From: Thermoanaerobaculales bacterium | Lineage (GTDB): Bacteria; Acidobacteriota; Thermoanaerobaculia; Thermoanaerobaculales; Sulfomarinibacteraceae | DNA: 32,746 bases | Assembly: GCA_029287235.1 (NCBI GenBank) | Contig: JARFRM010000059.1 | Span: forward strand, 1-32,746 | Direction of reading: 5' to 3' | In this document: positions 32,420 to 32,746 of the stretch, piece after piece | Position numbering within the stretch: the first letter of the stretch is position 1 | How the letters are laid out: the number at the start of each line of letters is the position of its first letter | Translations under genes and position numbers: made by a program | The notes under the pieces: generated by a model | The model's database searches: none | The model's input: the letters and a program-made list of their open reading frames with translations, nothing else | Told to the model about the DNA's origin: nothing

Positions 32420-32746
32420 TTGACTGTCGTGCAGAGATTGGGAGAGATCCTCATCGAGAAGGGCGTGCTCTCGTTGACCGAGTTGCACTCGGCCCTCGAG
32501 ATCTGCCACCGCTCGGGTGGGCGGTTGGGAACCCAACTCCTCGAGTTCGGCTATGTCGAGGAAAGCGTGCTGCTGGGTGCCCTGGCGATGCAGCTGAGTG
32601 TCCCCAGCGTGGCCAAGGTCAAGCTCCTTCACTCGTCCCTCGAGGTTCGCAAAATGCTGCCGTCCAGTGTGGGGCGGAGATTGCAGGCAGTCCCCTTCGA
32701 GAACACCAAGGGCGGGATCAAGGTCGCCATGACCAACCCTAATGAC
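32420..32746 (+). CDS. PilB/GspE-type ATPase, N-terminal MshEN domain (cut by window edge)
   Basis: An open frame to the right edge encoding (MTVV)QRLGEILIEKGVLSL, then TELHSALEICHRSGGRLGTQ, LLEFGYVEESVLLGALAMQL, a MshEN/T2SSE_N domain ('LGE.L...G.I....L..AL..Q...G.RLG..L...G...E..L...LA.Q'). In PilB, MshE and GspE relatives this domain precedes the secretion ATPase core and can bind c-di-GMP; the core would lie beyond the window. TTG 32420 is preferred as start because GAGG lies 7 nt upstream; GTG 32429 is the alternative but would be 16 nt from it. It diverges from fumC. A stand-alone MshEN protein cannot be excluded. Confidence 0.8.
   Translation, partial: MTVVQRLGEILIEKGVLSLTELHSALEICHRSGGRLGTQLLEFGYVEESVLLGALAMQLSVPSVAKVKLLHSSLEVRKMLPSSVGRRLQAVPFENTKGGIKVAMTNPND

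Overview
The window is a GC-rich bacterial chromosome segment with densely packed genes on both strands. It looks like Acidobacteriota or a close relative. The basis is an Oar-like TonB receptor with an N-terminal carboxypeptidase-regulatory domain, secreted proteins built on 'YIPA...WRTDL' and 'DGFESGD..AWS' modules, lipoprotein sulfatase-like enzymes ending in 'LRALGYID', a bactofilin, and many short interspersed intergenic repeats. Class-level placement is not possible by eye. No tRNA, rRNA, CRISPR, prophage or transposase was seen.

Layout. 1-3300: an RpiR-type regulator (cut by the left edge) divergent from a TonB-dependent receptor that has a clear sigma70-type promoter and a terminator. 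3400-5510: an exported cyanophycinase translationally coupled to an M20 metallopeptidase. 5787-6749: a secreted repeat protein. 6919-8856, minus strand: a class V aminotransferase-fold enzyme and a degenerate GGDEF protein, with a 34-bp perfect inverted repeat between them. 9226-13540: mitochondrial-type aconitase (minus) divergent from a sulfatase-like lipoprotein. 13702-16950: a Mut7-C RNase-like protein, rnc, and convergent uvrC, with a 184-bp terminal-inverted-repeat element between rnc and uvrC. 17041-17598: a gene-free mosaic of repeats punctuated by the word CCATCGCA. 17654-22300: queE, queD, then a three-gene set that reads as a bacterial ceramide operon (CerR-like reductase, serine palmitoyltransferase, bCerS-like acyltransferase). 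22606-26195: a DHH phosphoesterase divergent from a penicillin-acylase-family enzyme. 26370-27457: tsaB-rimI. 27483-29612, minus: a probable secreted selenoprotein and a small secreted binding protein. 29676-32337, minus: a methyltransferase-like protein, a bactofilin, and fumC. 32420 onward: the N-terminus of a PilB/GspE-type ATPase.

The strongest unusual observation is at 28085-28083. An in-frame UGA interrupts an otherwise continuous 472-codon secreted protein exactly at the first redox position of a thioredoxin CxxC motif (UPVC). A bacterial SECIS-like hairpin starts 11 nt after the UGA, with the same geometry as E. coli fdhF. Ordinary gene calling would split this gene in two. Other notable points are the compact ceramide-synthesis operon, the cyanophycinase-M20 coupling, three genes whose stop codons lie inside repeat arms, and a shared C-terminal motif on two secreted proteins.
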